A stretch of 64,000 bases of DNA from assembly GCA_949752745.1 (NCBI GenBank), contig OX457029.1, forward strand, positions 14,443,551-14,507,550. Direction: 5' to 3'. A program made the translations under genes and the position numbers. Below the pieces are notes generated by a model. That model was given only the letters and a program-made list of their open reading frames with translations. It was not told where the DNA came from and made no database searches. This stretch comes from Protula sp. h YS-2021 (lineage: Eukaryota; Annelida; Polychaeta; Sabellida; Serpulidae). The first letter of the stretch is position 1, and every line of letters starts with the position of its first letter. Of the stretch, positions 61,690-64,000 are shown piece by piece.

Positions 61690-62195
61690 ACATCTTTATA
61701 TAAAATTTAACGAATTCTTAATTCAATTTTGTGAGATGAAAAACTGAATTATTGATATCAATAATAACGGCACAGTTTTTGAGCTGAAGAATTGCTTCTT
61801 TTTTGTGCAGTAAAACTTAAAAGAAAGATTCTATACACAGAATCCAGTCATTATGTCATTCATAGATATTTGTTTCTGAATTTTATCTATAAAATAAGGT
61901 TATATTTTGAGATTTAAAATTAATTTTCCAGATCAAAAAATATCTACAGAGTTAAAATGTAAAATAGAAAATTCTGAAATAATGTTATCTACAATAAATT
62001 CTTCATATCAATAAAAGTAAAATAAATTATTGAGCTCAAAACTGAGATTTTGCTTTCAAACACTTCATTTTTGCTATCAAGAATTAAATTTTGATCTCTA
62101 AAAAAGCTGTAGAAATCAATGAATCATTTTTCATATCAATAAATATTTTTTGATATCTCTAAATAATTATTATTATCAAAAATATTTCCTAAGAT
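61690..62195. repeat. AT-rich element with reiterated TGATATCAATAA words
   Basis: TTGATATCAATAA, CATATCAATAAA, GAGCTCAAAA, AGATCAAAAA and TTTTGATATCT recur every 25-40 bases in both orientations. This resembles the reiterated interiors of the other small elements. Ends not found. Confidence 0.5.
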
Positions 62196-64000
62196 CAACA
62201 TGTGTCACTTTTGTAAACATGAGGGCGGAGGGGGTCAGAAACAAATTTTGCAGAATGTTAGGATTTCTTAAGCTTTTGTTTTAGCAACATTGACTATTGA
62301 AGACTGTAAATGAAATAACTGTCTGTACGTATTACAGAAACTTTTAATTAGCTGAAACACTACTGATATCTACGAAAACCACATTATTTTGTGTGTCTAC
62401 CTCTCACATCAATAAGGTGGCCAGTTCGTGAGTGCATCGAATTAATGCATCGACGTATGGTGTTCATGGATATGTCGTTTCATTCTTCAGTGTCTATTCC
62501 CTCGAGGTCGCAGATATTGGACTATCGGTTAGCCTGCGACTAATGCGCCTTTTCTTTATTCCTTTCATATTTTCATTGGGATTCATATCGGATGTTTCAC
62601 AGTGGAATTCATTATTTATGGTCCCAAACTCTATCTAAAAACGAAACTTTGAGTGATGGAAAACATTATCGAAAAATTGTTTCCTGTCCAGATCCGCCCC
62701 CCCCCCCCCCTCCTGGCCTGCATGATAATGTTAACTCTACATCATTTGAGTTTTCGAATTTCAAAAGCGATATCGTGACAGATGTTATTCTAAGAGCTTT
62801 GTCATATGTTTAATGACATTTTTACCGGCTTGTGTTACGTTTGGTTACTCATCATGATCTCAGCCAATGGAACAGTAGTCGTTTTTATGCCATTTACGTA
62901 TTACAAAATTAGCAACAATGCAGACATCTGTGTAATCCTTATCACGTGCTTGTAATCCTTGGTATATGCTGCGTCAACGTGTGGATTACACTATATATTG
63001 TACTTAGACGTTGGGTCAGTATTTAAAAGTGTTGTAGGTGAAGACTCAAATAGGATTTGCTTTGGTAACAATAGTATATCTTGCTATAGTTTTATAAGCG
63101 GGTGAAGCAGAGGAAGAAAGTGTATACCCCACGCATCAAAAATGAAGCACAACGCACAGATTTAGCAGCAAATGTCGGAGTGGTTGTACTGTCGGCTATT
63201 CTCTATTTCCATGCATTTCCTTACTTTTACCAAGAAAACTATTAGAAATACCGTTGTTAAATATTAATTATTTGATTGGATTTCTATATAGTTTTAATAT
63301 TTCATTTGAAATAATGGTATCTGAAAAAAGCAGAACTACTGAAGTCGATTCCATTTGCTCCTCAAATACTGAATACAAGTTATATCCCAGTGTGTATATT
63401 TTATATTAACAACGCTTGGCGTTTCATAGGCAGCTGGCGTTGTTGAATCCACCAGAGACAACCCGTAAAAGAATTGCGAACACTCAGTTAACAGTTCGAA
63501 GCGAAGGTCCTAAAGTCGGAAATCGCCGCAGCACGGCAATGAATTTGTAAATTACTGTGTCGTTGCTCTATGTCATGCCTTTTTCTGGATCAATGTTATT
63601 AAACACTAAGAGAGTGGGAAATCTACAGACGTATTGTTTCGACAGCAGCCCCTCTCCAAAAGAATGCATACAGATGGATTCCCATGGGATAGAACACAGA
63701 ACCGGGCTGCAAACTGGATTACCTCACAAATAGGACCAGTTTTCAATAACTACGTTATAGTAATTTTTATTATAAAGAACCCATACTGAATAAAAATATC
63801 ACAAAATTTGAACCGTTACGTCAGTACTTTAATTTGTAGTTTTTAAGAAAAACTTCAATAAACGGTAGGTATGAAAAGCAGTTTATCCATCATTGTTTAT
63901 ATCATGTCTAACTAATGCACAATTATGTGACTGTGTACACATGGGCCGCCTTCAGCTGAACCGTGTGATTGAATGTGCATATAAATATGACAAACAATTA
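62196..64000. other. Unassigned right end
   Basis: No gene, exon or transposon is recognised. A C run lies at 62699-62710. ORFs at 62432 and 62592 are short and without domains. Confidence 0.4.

Overview
The window is animal nuclear DNA, most likely from a mollusc. The protein-coding genes are split by GT-AG introns, most of the DNA is repeats, and homopolymer G/C runs and GA/CT/TA microsatellites are everywhere. Several repeats combine a CCGT/CTGT tetranucleotide microsatellite with tandem cores of about 160-175 bp, an architecture known from bivalve 'pearl' (Helitron-like) elements. The lophotrochozoan/mollusc assignment is inference from gene and repeat style, not from a marker gene.

Two host genes are supported, both on the plus strand. 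The first (31145-42804, first coding exon not found) is an SLC17-type major facilitator organic-anion transporter of the sialin kind, with ten recognisable exons whose splice phases all agree. Its last exon, stop codon and downstream DNA lie in a 3,087-bp tandem duplication (42275-45361 and 45362-48448) whose copies look identical. The second (54126-60844) is a complete seven-exon gene for a secreted cyanophycinase-like serine peptidase (family S51) of 412 aa, an enzyme type best known from bacteria.

The left half is dominated by mobile DNA. A DIRS-type tyrosine-recombinase retrotransposon (16989-24961, genes on the minus strand) keeps its gag-like, RT/RNase H/methyltransferase and recombinase ORFs, inverted terminal repeats and an internal complementary region that spells out the circle junction. 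It sits in a tandem AACGTT-rich repeat; the uninterrupted target can be read just downstream and shows no target duplication. Its polymerase ORF has an apparent one-base frameshift in a C run. An older, relative DIRS element lies at 2061-10535 as a diverged tandem duplication of about 3.6 kb; both copies carry the same Asp-to-Ala change in the RT active site. A dead FLYWCH/MULE transposase gene is at 14455-15712.

Other repeats: a 310-bp tandem repeat at the left edge; a pair of inverted dispersed elements (15867-16387 and 29036-29565); a clean 229-bp hAT-like MITE with a 7-bp target duplication (35344-35572); minisatellites of 41 bp, 27 bp (exactly 30 units) and about 25 bp inside SLC17 introns; a 1.2-kb foldback element built of palindromes (51938-53122); CTAGACCG-family repeats at 12, 50 and 53.5 kb; and a GACGTCGG-reiterating MITE in the last intron of the peptidase gene. 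No tRNA, rRNA, CRISPR array or origin was seen. The last 3 kb hold no recognisable gene.
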